This document shows, piece after piece, positions 25,436 through 34,100 of a stretch of 64,000 nucleotides of DNA. The DNA lies in the NCBI GenBank assembly GCA_031424495.1, contig JANPHP010000478.1, forward strand, positions 1 through 64,000. The letters are read 5' to 3'. Positions within the stretch are counted from its first letter, which is position 1; every line of letters begins with the position of its first letter. Source of the DNA: JADKCL01 sp031424495 (GTDB lineage: Bacteria; Bacteroidota; Bacteroidia; J057; JADKCL01). The notes beneath the pieces are model-generated. The model was not told the origin of the DNA and made no database searches. It was given only the letters and a program-made list of their open reading frames with translations. Made by a program: the position numbers and the translations under genes.

Positions 25436-26953
25436 TCACTTTTTGCCCTTGAGCTGCTCCAAAGATGCTTTGCAACGCTGCTCCAAACCAGCTTGATAGT
25501 CATAGTTGTCATAAGTCAGTGCGACTTGGTATTCCTTTCGCGCATTCACCCAATCGGCCTCTAGCTCCAACATCCGCCCCAAATAATAGTGTGAATAGGC
25601 CTTCATCCAAAGATTTCGGCCGGGTTGCGTCGCAAAACAAGCGAGGTAACTTGCCTTCGCAAGGCGCGTCGAATCCAATTCCTGCCAATTGCGGCCCAGC
25701 CTGTACCAGAGCTCACAACGCTCATTCTCAGTGCACTGAGGCTGCCGTTGTTCGATGGGAATGAGCTTCTTGAGCGATCGCTGGTAATAGCCGCCGTCAA
25801 ACAGGTTGCGGGCCTCGTAGAGTTCGCGCTCGGTCTCGCTCGGCGCCCGCAACAGGTAGATCGCAGCTTGTGACAATGCGTATTCATCTACATCAAAATC
25901 AGAGCTTTCGGCTTTGGTAAGTTGATGAAAGACCACCTTGGATTCCACGTACCGTCCCATGAGCACAAGCGACATCGCCTTCTTGTAGACGGCATCGGCG
26001 TACAAGGTCTTGCCATGGTAGAGCTGCAGGAAACGATCCATTTGAGTAATGCAGGCTGCATATTCCAATCTGAAAAAATGGGCCTTTGCCCGGCTGTAGT
26101 GCCAAATCGGCAGGTCATCTGCTTGTTTGTTGGCGAGCAGGGAGGCTTCTTTGGATTCGACGAGGGCGATGGCTTTGTCGGCTTGGCGGGTTTCGAGGTA
26201 GGCCGAGAGTAGCAAGTAGTTGGCGATCTTGCTGTTGGGCTCAGCGGCAACCATCCTCTTGGCTCGGGCCACAGCTTCATCAGGCTTGCCGAGCATGTTT
26301 TTTTCAAAGTAAAACAGCATGAGGTCGGCCTCTTGGGGCAATAGGTGGCTTGATTTTGCAGCCTGCTCCAATTGTTGGACGCCCAACTGCAGATTTGCGC
26401 CGAAACACAGCACGTTGCCTAGCCATTTGAGTTTTTTGGGAATGGCGCTCATGCCGACATTGAAAATGCCCAGCAGTTTCAGTTGCTCCTTGTTTTTGGG
26501 AAAAACCTGCGAATTGCGGTAGATGAGTGTACAGGCGCTCTTGAGTTCCAAGGCACCTGCAACATTTTTTTTGTCCATGGCCTTGACAGCGCCTCGCAAG
26601 AAAAAGATCTCGGCAGCCATCAGGTCCTTTTCGGGATCTGTCTCGGGTAAATCTTGGATGACCTCGAGGGCCGACTTGCTGTGGGCGAGAAATGCGGTAA
26701 GGAGCGGCGCATCCTCGTGGAGCAGGTACTGCACGAAGAGGATGCGCGTTTCATAGTACCACTTGAGCTTGGCTTCGGGCTCCTGTGCGCTGAGAGCAGT
26801 GGCCTTGTCGAGTTCTAGGTTGATGATGGCATGCTCGATTTCGGCCTGTCGGCTAGCGCCTTGGGCAAAAAGATGGGCGCAGCCCAACAGCAACAACACA
26901 ACGAAGGCGGCAGTCCTGCACATTGCAGCAAATATCCTCAATTTGCGTTTCAA
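25436..26953 (-). CDS. Secreted TPR protein
   Basis: 505 residues. Signal peptide about 1-31 (ends HLFAQG). The rest is a helical solenoid of tetratricopeptide-like pairs, for example PNSKIANYLLLSAYLETRQADKAIAL near 245 and YADAVYKKAMSLVLMGRYVES near 320. Such secreted TPR proteins of Bacteroidota act as periplasmic scaffolds; the partner is not known. Another ATG lies 10 codons inside and could be the start. A terminator for the upstream zinc-ribbon gene lies just before its start. Confidence 0.85.
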   Translation of the reverse strand: MKRKLRIFAAMCRTAAFVVLLLLGCAHLFAQGASRQAEIEHAIINLELDKATALSAQEPEAKLKWYYETRILFVQYLLHEDAPLLTAFLAHSKSALEVIQDLPETDPEKDLMAAEIFFLRGAVKAMDKKNVAGALELKSACTLIYRNSQVFPKNKEQLKLLGIFNVGMSAIPKKLKWLGNVLCFGANLQLGVQQLEQAAKSSHLLPQEADLMLFYFEKNMLGKPDEAVARAKRMVAAEPNSKIANYLLLSAYLETRQADKAIALVESKEASLLANKQADDLPIWHYSRAKAHFFRLEYAACITQMDRFLQLYHGKTLYADAVYKKAMSLVLMGRYVESKVVFHQLTKAESSDFDVDEYALSQAAIYLLRAPSETERELYEARNLFDGGYYQRSLKKLIPIEQRQPQCTENERCELWYRLGRNWQELDSTRLAKASYLACFATQPGRNLWMKAYSHYYLGRMLELEADWVNARKEYQVALTYDNYDYQAGLEQRCKASLEQLKGKK

Positions 26954-26964
26954 GCGGTATGAAA

Positions 26965-26989
26965 AAGGCGTTCCGTGGGGGAACGCCTT
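26965..26989 (-). terminator. Intrinsic terminator of the NIF3/zinc-ribbon operon
   Basis: 10-bp perfect stem AAGGCGTTCC / GGAACGCCTT with loop GTGGG; on the minus strand it is followed by a T5 run. It lies directly downstream of the zinc-ribbon gene stop. Confidence 0.85.
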
Positions 26990-27011
26990 GTGATTTCATT
27001 TTCAAGTGAGC

Positions 27012-27767
27012 TTAGACGCGCTCGGCGTCGGCCACTTCAAACTCTGCAAAGAAGCTTTGGTCCACAAGCATGCGGCCACAGTTTTCACAGAATAGCAGTT
27101 TCTTTTTCTGGCGAATCTCCAACTGTGTCTGCGGCGGAATGATTGCAAAGCAACCTCCACAAGCATCGCGGTCGGTGGATACGATGGCCAAACCATTGCG
27201 CATGTTGCGACGAATCTTGCCGTAGGCATCGAAGATGCGCTTGTCTACCAGCTTGCTGGCTTCACCGCTTTCATCGCGGAGGCGTTGCTCCTCCAATTCG
27301 GTCTCTTTGACAATGATCTCGAGTTCCTTTTTCTTTTCGATGAGGTCGTTGCCGCGCTCATCTACTTGGCCTTGGGTGTCTGCCAAGAGCACATTTTTTT
27401 GCTCAATCTGATCACCGATCTGATTGATCTTCTTCTCAGAAGTCAAGATCTCAAGATTGGCATACTCGACTTCCTTGGTGAGGGCCTCATACTCCCGGTT
27501 GTTCTTGACCGAGGTGAGTTGCTCTTCGTATTTACGAATCTGGGCACCAAAGTCCTTGATGTTGGCCTTGCGCTTCAGGATTTCATTGCGGAGCTCCTCG
27601 ATGTCGGCGACAATCTTGGCTTTTTTACCCTCTAGACCTTGAATCTCAAAGTCCAACTCGTCGACCTCCTCGGGTAGCGAACCGCGAAGAACAATGATCT
27701 TATCAAGCAGGGAATCAACGTATTGGAGCTTTGCAAGCGCTCTCAATTTTTCCACGATACCGTCCAT
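27012..27767 (-). CDS. Coiled-coil protein with C4 zinc ribbon
   Basis: 251 residues. A long coiled coil (about 30-175) ends in a zinc ribbon with Cys203, Cys206, Cys227 and Cys230 (CGGC ... CENC). This matches the zf-RING_7/DUF164 family, implicated in RNA or ribosome-related roles in several bacteria; the exact job is unsettled. It starts 4 bases after the NIF3-like gene, a gene pairing I believe is common in Bacteroidota, and is followed by a strong terminator, so the two form an operon. Confidence 0.9.
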   Translation of the reverse strand: MDGIVEKLRALAKLQYVDSLLDKIIVLRGSLPEEVDELDFEIQGLEGKKAKIVADIEELRNEILKRKANIKDFGAQIRKYEEQLTSVKNNREYEALTKEVEYANLEILTSEKKINQIGDQIEQKNVLLADTQGQVDERGNDLIEKKKELEIIVKETELEEQRLRDESGEASKLVDKRIFDAYGKIRRNMRNGLAIVSTDRDACGGCFAIIPPQTQLEIRQKKKLLFCENCGRMLVDQSFFAEFEVADAERV

Positions 27768-27771
27768 GTGC

Positions 27772-28779
27772 TCAGCAGTATTTTACTGGATTGGTTTTTA
27801 TTTCAGACAAACGAACCGCAAAAGTAGTAAAAGTTTTTGACAAGTGCGCATGTAAAAGATTTGAGGTAAACTGCTCTGATTCGTGATGACCGATATCGAG
27901 GAGCAGCAACCTGTCTTCATTGTCAAAAAACTTGTGGTAGGTGATGTCACCTGTGACAAATGCGTGTGCGCCTGCCGAGATGGCATTGCCAGTGAGAAAG
28001 CTGCCTGCGCCACCACACCAAGCGACGCGTTGGATCAAGTCGAGCGGGGCATCTGCGTAGCGGATGCCTCCGCAACCAAAGCGCTCCTTGACCATGGCAA
28101 GAAAATCTGCCTTGCGCATGGGCTCAGGCAACATGCCGATCATGCCGGAGCCTACTTCGCCATCGCTGTCGAGCGTCGGCGAGAAGTTGAAGATACGCTC
28201 ACTTGCACCCGGCACTGCACACATCGCTTGCAGCACAGCCCCTTTGAAATAGGTCGGCACGATGCATTCGACACGCACTTGCTCCTGCTCAGCGCTGTTG
28301 CGCAGGTCGCGTGCCCCCGCCCCTGTGAGCGCCTCCGCGAGTGCAGGCATGGTCGACGCGTCGGCATGCACGACCATTTTCAAGAGCTGATCGCGCTTGG
28401 GGCTTAGTATCCGCATGTCCTGCATTCCCATGCGTTCCCCGATCATGCGGTTCACACCCGACTGCACGTTGTCCAGATTGGTGTGGCAAGCGTATAGCGC
28501 AATGTCGGCCTTGATGGCCTTCAGGATAATGCGGCTCACGTAGCTGTCGCCGATGAGGCGCTTGATCCCTGTGAACCAGATTGGGTGATGGGTCACGATC
28601 ATATTGATGCCCAGAGCCTGCGCCTCATCGATCAGTGACTCGGTCACGTCCAGGTTGATGAGCACACCCCTGACCTCGGCGTCGGGATCGCCGACCAGCA
28701 ATCCGACATTGTCATAAGACTCAGCCAGACTTGTGGGCGCCCATGCCTCGATGCTGCGTGCGATATCTTTGATTTTCAT
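27772..28779 (-). CDS. NIF3/DUF34-like dinuclear metal protein
   Basis: 335 residues. Family signatures: DNVGLLVGD, MIVTHHPIWFTG (metal-ligand histidines) and the later GHHESEQF (His-x-Glu) pair, with an inserted domain of about 110 residues in the middle as in the long form of the family. Members bind two metals; proposed roles include GTP cyclohydrolase I type 2-like activity and metal insertion, none proven in general. It heads the operon with the zinc-ribbon protein. Confidence 0.93.
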   Translation of the reverse strand: MKIKDIARSIEAWAPTSLAESYDNVGLLVGDPDAEVRGVLINLDVTESLIDEAQALGINMIVTHHPIWFTGIKRLIGDSYVSRIILKAIKADIALYACHTNLDNVQSGVNRMIGERMGMQDMRILSPKRDQLLKMVVHADASTMPALAEALTGAGARDLRNSAEQEQVRVECIVPTYFKGAVLQAMCAVPGASERIFNFSPTLDSDGEVGSGMIGMLPEPMRKADFLAMVKERFGCGGIRYADAPLDLIQRVAWCGGAGSFLTGNAISAGAHAFVTGDITYHKFFDNEDRLLLLDIGHHESEQFTSNLLHAHLSKTFTTFAVRLSEIKTNPVKYC

Positions 28780-28818
28780 ATACCTTCAATAATCGTCATC
28801 AGCGACGGGAAAAAGAAA

Positions 28819-28870
28819 ATTCCCGCACATGCTTGCCCGCAATTGTGCAGGGCAGAGCGTGTGCGGGAAT
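28819..28870 (-). terminator. Long hairpin terminator
   Basis: Outer 11-bp perfect stem (28819-28829 with 28860-28870, TTCCCGCACA) encloses a further imperfect stem (GCTTGCCC / GGGCAGAGC). On the minus strand it is followed by TTTTCTTTTT. It ends the beta-propeller lipoprotein gene. Confidence 0.8.
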
Positions 28871-28881
28871 CGCAAAAATGA

Positions 28882-29805
28882 TCAATTGCCTTCGACGATC
28901 GACAATTTGTTCTCCATCATCTTGGGCAGATAAGTCTTTTTGGAAGCGAGGTCGTAATAGAAATCTGCTGGACCTTTGATCGAGTCACTAGCGACCTCCG
29001 TCACGGCGCCGGTCTGCAGGTTCAGTTTTTCCAAGTGCGCGGTGCCCCAGTCAGAAAACAAGAGGGAGCCGTCGGCGGTCAAAGCTACGCCATCGAGGCC
29101 ACCGGTGTGTGTACCGAGCTGCTTCACTGCGCCTGACTTGCCATCAATCGCGATCACACGTCCTTTGGGCTTCTTTTCAGAGCCGTATTCAACGCAGTAG
29201 ATTTTGTTTTCTTCGCTGGCATAGACCATGCCGTTGGGGCCATTGAGCTCGCCGGTCTTCATTTTCTCAAAGCTTTGGGTTTTGAGATTGATCTTGAAGA
29301 TGGCGTTGGCGTCGGTCGAGGAGACGAGCAGCGTGCTGTCGTTCATGACCGCCATGTCGTTCAGGAAGGTGGTGTTGAATTTCGCGAAGTCGTAGACAAA
29401 AGTCTGCTCGACCTTCTGGAGATCGATCGCCACCACGCGGTCGATGTCGGCCACGTATAGATTTTTACCCACGATGACCATGCCTTTGGGCGCATTGAGT
29501 TGGAGGGCAGCCCACTTGTCTTTGTCGATCCAGTTGTCGGCGGCCATGTTCAGTTTCATGATGCGTCCATCACCGTCTTTTTCCATCGGTTCCAGTTTCA
29601 CACCGACATTGGAGACATAGAGGAACTCACCATCGGAAGCAACGCTTTCGGGAGAATTGAATTCTGGAGCGACAGCTTGTGGTGCGGGCACCGAGTCGAC
29701 TTTGGTGGAGTCACCGCCATTGCCGCTATTGGCAGCAGGCTTGGATTCACAACCCAAAAACACCGAAAAAGACAGCGCAATCGCGCCTAAGATCAAATTT
29801 TTCAT
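28882..29805 (-). CDS. Predicted lipoprotein with SMP-30/gluconolactonase-like beta-propeller
   Basis: 307 residues. Lipobox FLGC at about 19, a short Ser/Pro/Gly-rich linker, then repeating four-strand units (about 45-305) with the NGMVYASEENKIY, LDGVALTADGSLLFSDW and NAIFKINLKTQ stretches typical of SMP-30/NHL-like propellers. Members hydrolyse lactones or act as binding scaffolds. I do not see a clear full set of metal ligands. It would be anchored in the envelope, probably facing the periplasm. Confidence 0.85.
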   Translation of the reverse strand: MKNLILGAIALSFSVFLGCESKPAANSGNGGDSTKVDSVPAPQAVAPEFNSPESVASDGEFLYVSNVGVKLEPMEKDGDGRIMKLNMAADNWIDKDKWAALQLNAPKGMVIVGKNLYVADIDRVVAIDLQKVEQTFVYDFAKFNTTFLNDMAVMNDSTLLVSSTDANAIFKINLKTQSFEKMKTGELNGPNGMVYASEENKIYCVEYGSEKKPKGRVIAIDGKSGAVKQLGTHTGGLDGVALTADGSLLFSDWGTAHLEKLNLQTGAVTEVASDSIKGPADFYYDLASKKTYLPKMMENKLSIVEGN

Positions 29806-30206
29806 AGACTATGTTGACAATAAAGACTTCAAATTTGCATAAAAAGGCGATTTCTCCGCCAGAAGATGGCGCATAGGATCACCATTTCAGGAGACAAACA
29901 TGTGGAATGGAAATTTGTTTTTGATTACCTTGGCGCAACACAAAAAATCGCGGCTGCGTGATGGATGGTATAGAGGGAAATGTTGGATGGGGATCGAACA
30001 ATCAGAATGCATCAAAAGCAAAAAAATGCTTCAGCCAAAAAAATTTCAAATAAAAATGGTATCTTTCGAATGGCAAGTCTCGTGGGTTGCCTAGTTTATG
30101 ATTCTTCCATAACGCTTTAGCACAATTCAGTTTTCTCATTGAGATGTGCTGGAGAACCTTGATTCCACGATTCTTTCTGACGAAACCTATTACAATAACA
30201 TAGCCC
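29806..30206. other. Gap without a recognised feature
   Basis: About 400 bases between the divergent lipoprotein and glycoside-hydrolase genes. I find no tRNA, strong hairpin or repeat. It should hold both promoters; no clear TTG/TAnnTTTG pair stands out. Confidence 0.5.
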
Positions 30207-32483
30207 ATGAAAACCAAAATCCTTGTACTGGCCATCATTCTCACCCTTAGCCAATTACTCTCGGCGACGCCGACTATTACAAATTTGCAATTCCCGGCGA
30301 CAGTTGGGAGATACCAGAAATTCGAAATCAACTTTGATCTCAATGCCTATTTCAACCCTTATGATGATGAGCAAATCGATCTTTGGGCGGAATTCAAGTC
30401 ACCCTCTGGAAAGGACTTCAAGGTATTTGGATTTTATTTTGAGGGGTATGACAAATTGGATGATGGCGCTTTTACGTCCTATGAGCATTTAAATCCAAAT
30501 GGGATGAATTCATGGAAAATCCGGTTTTCCCCCAACGAAACGGGTGCATGGACCTTCAAGATCAAAGGTATCGATGCAACCGGTGAGACCTCAGTTCCAG
30601 CCAGCGGCACTTACACGATGGCTGTGACTCCCACCGACGAAAAAGGATTCATCTCAAAAGCCAATGACCGTTATTTCAAATATGACTCTGGTGAACCCTA
30701 TTATCCGATTGGCGATTCCTATCCATGGTGGATTTGTGAGCCCTATCGCGCCCTGAGCAATGGACAAGAAAAAGGAACCAATATCATGAAGCATTATTTG
30801 GATGGCATGCAGGCGAATGGCATCAACTACAATCGCTTCGAAATCAATCTATATGAGGGCCTGAGTATCATTGGGCGCGATTTTGTTTTGCAAAAGGCGT
30901 TTTACCACTACTACAATCAGCATGATGCTTGGCAACTCGACGAGATCATGGATTATGCTAAACAAAAAGAGATCAACTTCAACATTGCCCTATTCACGGC
31001 CGGCAACATCGTCGACCATGGCCATTTCAACTACCTGGAACCCGAAACACAAACCTATGTATCGATTCCGGATACCAATTCGCAAGGCATTCCAGTTCTG
31101 GGATTTGCGCTTGGATGCTGGTCGCTTTTCAATCCCAGCAATCGGTACCAAGATCCTCGCTACCGTCCCACTTTTCCGGATAGTGTCGGCCTAAACGAAA
31201 ACCGATACGACTATTTCACCAATCCAAAATCTATCCGTGCACAGAAAAAGTACTTCAAATATGTGGTCGCACGCTGGGGATACTGCACGAATCTGATGGG
31301 ATTTGAATTGCTCGATGAAATGAGCATGGATCCTGCCATCAATGGAAACGATTTGGTGCCACACTATGCGCCTACTCCACCCGACTTGCAACTGATTTAC
31401 CGCGACTGGGTTGTGGCTCACTACGCCTACCTCAAATCCATAGACCCCAATCAGCACCTCATCTCAACTGGGCTTGGCAATGGCGGCGACACCATCTTGG
31501 CCAATGTCATCAACCCCGCGATGGACTTTGTCAATGTGCATTGGTACTTTGGTTATGGCCGACCAACTGACCGTGGATGGCTGATCCCGGGTGAATATTC
31601 GTTTGCGGATGCAGTCGGCGGATGGGCAAAAACATACGACAAGCCGGTAGGAATCATGGAAATGAACTGGACCTACGACGGACTCACGGAGGATCCCCGC
31701 TATTACGAAATGCACAACCTGATCTGGTCAGCACTGTTCAACGGCTCGATGGGATTGAGCGCCGTTTGGGCCCACGAAGTGGAGGTTTTGGGGCACAATG
31801 CCTTGTGGCAATATTTGGGTGTGAGCAATTTTGCCAAGACCCTGCCCCTACTCACCGAGCAGGATGTACCAATGCGCTTGCAGCAAAACGGACTGAAATG
31901 GGAATTTCTGCAAGACAATATCCACGACGAAATCCACGGACGCGTGCAGGACGAGAATTTCACATTTCTGGATCTGTATCGCGGGGGCTATCAGAACTAC
32001 ATCAATAACTGGAATTTTTCTGATCGACCGCCATTTAAGTCGCCCGACCATAGCAGTACTATCGCTGTGGATCGGCAAGGCAACTACCGCGTGCGCTGGT
32101 ACGATACGCAAACAGGCGCATTGCACAGTTCAGAAGAAGTCGCGACGGCGGATGGGCGACTTAAACTCACCATGCCGATGGACCTTTGCAACTCCACCTG
32201 GTCAGATGCCGCCTTCGCGGCCACTTTCGTGAGTGGGCAGCCATCCTTGCTGGTCTATCCAAATCCAAGTAGGGGCATATTCCATGTCGAAATGAAGCAT
32301 GACGCAGCCTTCGCTTACAGCTACCAGATTTTCTCTGCGACGGGAGCATTGGTGGCGCAGCAATCGATTGCCGCAGGAACCACATCGTTCTCGGTGGACC
32401 TAAACGACTTCGCCGATGGAATCTACCACTTGGTGGTTTCCATCGGCGAGCAATCGTTTACAAAAAAATTGGTGAAGGAATAA
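30207..32483 (+). CDS. T9SS-secreted glycoside hydrolase with DUF5060 domain
   Basis: 758 residues. Signal peptide about 1-20. A DUF5060 beta-sandwich lies at about 22-130 (WAEFKSPSGKDFKVFGFYFEGYD, GAWTFKIKGID). A (beta/alpha)8 glycosidase domain lies at about 145-580: the acid/base candidate is Glu371 in FELLDEM and the nucleophile candidate is Glu485 in GIMEMNW. A T9SS sorting domain at about 680-758 starts SLLVYPNPS and ends KKLVKE. The architecture fits GH5/GH-A-type polysaccharide hydrolases; substrate unknown. It is probably exported across the outer membrane. It stands alone, with no SusC/SusD pair nearby. Confidence 0.9.
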   Translation: MKTKILVLAIILTLSQLLSATPTITNLQFPATVGRYQKFEINFDLNAYFNPYDDEQIDLWAEFKSPSGKDFKVFGFYFEGYDKLDDGAFTSYEHLNPNGMNSWKIRFSPNETGAWTFKIKGIDATGETSVPASGTYTMAVTPTDEKGFISKANDRYFKYDSGEPYYPIGDSYPWWICEPYRALSNGQEKGTNIMKHYLDGMQANGINYNRFEINLYEGLSIIGRDFVLQKAFYHYYNQHDAWQLDEIMDYAKQKEINFNIALFTAGNIVDHGHFNYLEPETQTYVSIPDTNSQGIPVLGFALGCWSLFNPSNRYQDPRYRPTFPDSVGLNENRYDYFTNPKSIRAQKKYFKYVVARWGYCTNLMGFELLDEMSMDPAINGNDLVPHYAPTPPDLQLIYRDWVVAHYAYLKSIDPNQHLISTGLGNGGDTILANVINPAMDFVNVHWYFGYGRPTDRGWLIPGEYSFADAVGGWAKTYDKPVGIMEMNWTYDGLTEDPRYYEMHNLIWSALFNGSMGLSAVWAHEVEVLGHNALWQYLGVSNFAKTLPLLTEQDVPMRLQQNGLKWEFLQDNIHDEIHGRVQDENFTFLDLYRGGYQNYINNWNFSDRPPFKSPDHSSTIAVDRQGNYRVRWYDTQTGALHSSEEVATADGRLKLTMPMDLCNSTWSDAAFAATFVSGQPSLLVYPNPSRGIFHVEMKHDAAFAYSYQIFSATGALVAQQSIAAGTTSFSVDLNDFADGIYHLVVSIGEQSFTKKLVKE

Positions 32484-32486
32484 ACC

Positions 32487-33965
32487 TCAATAGGCCTTGG
32501 CAAAGATCACGCGCTGCTTGCTAGGCTTGCCGGAGTAAATGCATACGCCTGTCTCGTCGGCGCCTTCCAAAGGAATGCAGCGAATCGTCGCCTTGGTCTC
32601 TTCCTTGATGGCATCGGCGGTCTCGCGTGTGCCATCCCAGTGGGCAAATACAAATCCGCCGCTGGCACTGTCGATCACTGCCTTGAAGGCTGCATAGTCG
32701 TCGACGGTGTGCAGATTGGCTGCACGGTGAGCCTTGGCGCGCTCAAACAGATTTTTTTGGATGTCGGCGAGCAGATTTTGCACGTAGGTGAGCGAGCCTT
32801 CCATCGGCACGCTTTCCTTGGTCTTGTTGTCCCGGCGGGCGATTTCCAACATCTTGTTTTGAAGGTCGCGCGCGCCGAGCACGATGCGCACAGGAACGCC
32901 TTTGAGCTCCCATTCGGCAAATTTCCAGCCTGGGCGCTTGCTGTCGTCGTCGTCGACTTTTACGCGGATACCTGCGTCCTTGAGGTGGGCCTCCAAGTTC
33001 TTGACCGCCTTGGCGACGGCCTCTTTTTCCTCAGGCTTGTTGGCGAGGGGCACGATCACGACTTGGTAAGGCGCGACCGTCGGAGGCAGCACCAACCCTT
33101 CGTCATCGCTGTGGGCCATGATGAGGGCACCGACGAGTCGTGTTGAAACGCCCCAAGAAGTAGCCCAGACAAAATCGCGCTGATTTTGGGGATCCAAAAA
33201 CGTCACTTCAAATGCCTTTGCAAAATTTTGGCCCAAGAAGTGGCTCGTGCCGGCCTGCAGGGCCTTGCCATCTTGCATCATCGCCTCGATACAGTAGGTG
33301 TCGACGGCGCCTGGGAACTTCTCATGCTCTGGCTTGATGCCTTTGATCACTGGAATTGCCAAAAACTCCTCGGCAAACTTCTCATACACGTCCAGCATTT
33401 TCATCGTTTCCTCTACCGCCTCGGCCTCGCTGGCGTGGGCGGTGTGGCCTTCTTGCCAGAGAAACTCTGCCGTGCGCAAGAAAAGGCGCGGCTTCATTTC
33501 CCAGCGCATGACGTTGGCCCATTGGTTGATGAGCAGCGGCAGGTCGCGGTAGCTTTGGATCCAATCTTTGTAGGTGTCCCAGATGATCGTCTCTGAGGTC
33601 GGGCGAATGACATATTCTTCTTCCAACTTGGCCTCAGGATCGACCTCGACGCCAGTACCAGCAGCGTTGCGGCGCAGGCGGTGGTGGGTCACCACGGCAC
33701 ACTCCATCGCAAAGCCTTCGATATGGGCAGCCTCACGGCTGAGGAAGGATTTTGGAATGAGCAAGGGGAAGTAGGCATTGACGTGGCCTGTCGCCTTGAA
33801 CATGCCGTCAAGCTGCGCTTGCATCTTTTCCCAGATGCTGTAACCGTAGGGCCTGATGACCATACAGCCCCTTGTGGGCGAGTTTTGGGCCAATTCGGCA
33901 CGCTTGACGATCTCGATGTACCACTGTGAATAATCTTCGGCGCGAGTAGGAAGCTTTAGAGACAT
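32487..33965 (-). CDS. proS: Proline-tRNA ligase
   Basis: 492 residues. It charges tRNA-Pro. The class II core is evident: RGCMVIRPYGYSIWEKMQ near the start, ALQAGTSHFLGQNFAKAFEV and the RLVGALIMAHSDDEGLVLPP motif 3 region, plus an anticodon domain with VVIVPLANKPEE. The roughly 490-residue size and lack of an editing insertion mark the archaeal/eukaryotic-type enzyme that Bacteroidota use. The ATG before SLKLPTRAEDY was chosen; in-frame upstream residues lack family similarity. It is divergent from the lipoprotein gene, with about 135 bases between them. Confidence 0.96.
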   Translation of the reverse strand: MSLKLPTRAEDYSQWYIEIVKRAELAQNSPTRGCMVIRPYGYSIWEKMQAQLDGMFKATGHVNAYFPLLIPKSFLSREAAHIEGFAMECAVVTHHRLRRNAAGTGVEVDPEAKLEEEYVIRPTSETIIWDTYKDWIQSYRDLPLLINQWANVMRWEMKPRLFLRTAEFLWQEGHTAHASEAEAVEETMKMLDVYEKFAEEFLAIPVIKGIKPEHEKFPGAVDTYCIEAMMQDGKALQAGTSHFLGQNFAKAFEVTFLDPQNQRDFVWATSWGVSTRLVGALIMAHSDDEGLVLPPTVAPYQVVIVPLANKPEEKEAVAKAVKNLEAHLKDAGIRVKVDDDDSKRPGWKFAEWELKGVPVRIVLGARDLQNKMLEIARRDNKTKESVPMEGSLTYVQNLLADIQKNLFERAKAHRAANLHTVDDYAAFKAVIDSASGGFVFAHWDGTRETADAIKEETKATIRCIPLEGADETGVCIYSGKPSKQRVIFAKAY

Positions 33966-34100
33966 GCTGGGGATTCTGGTATAATTTTTGCTTAATTTTA
34001 AACTTAAGTGCCGATTGCGTAATTTTATGCACGGCGGCGGAAAGTGCGCCAAATTAAGCAGAATCGTAGAATCGTGAAAATTATAAATGAGGGAAGGGTT

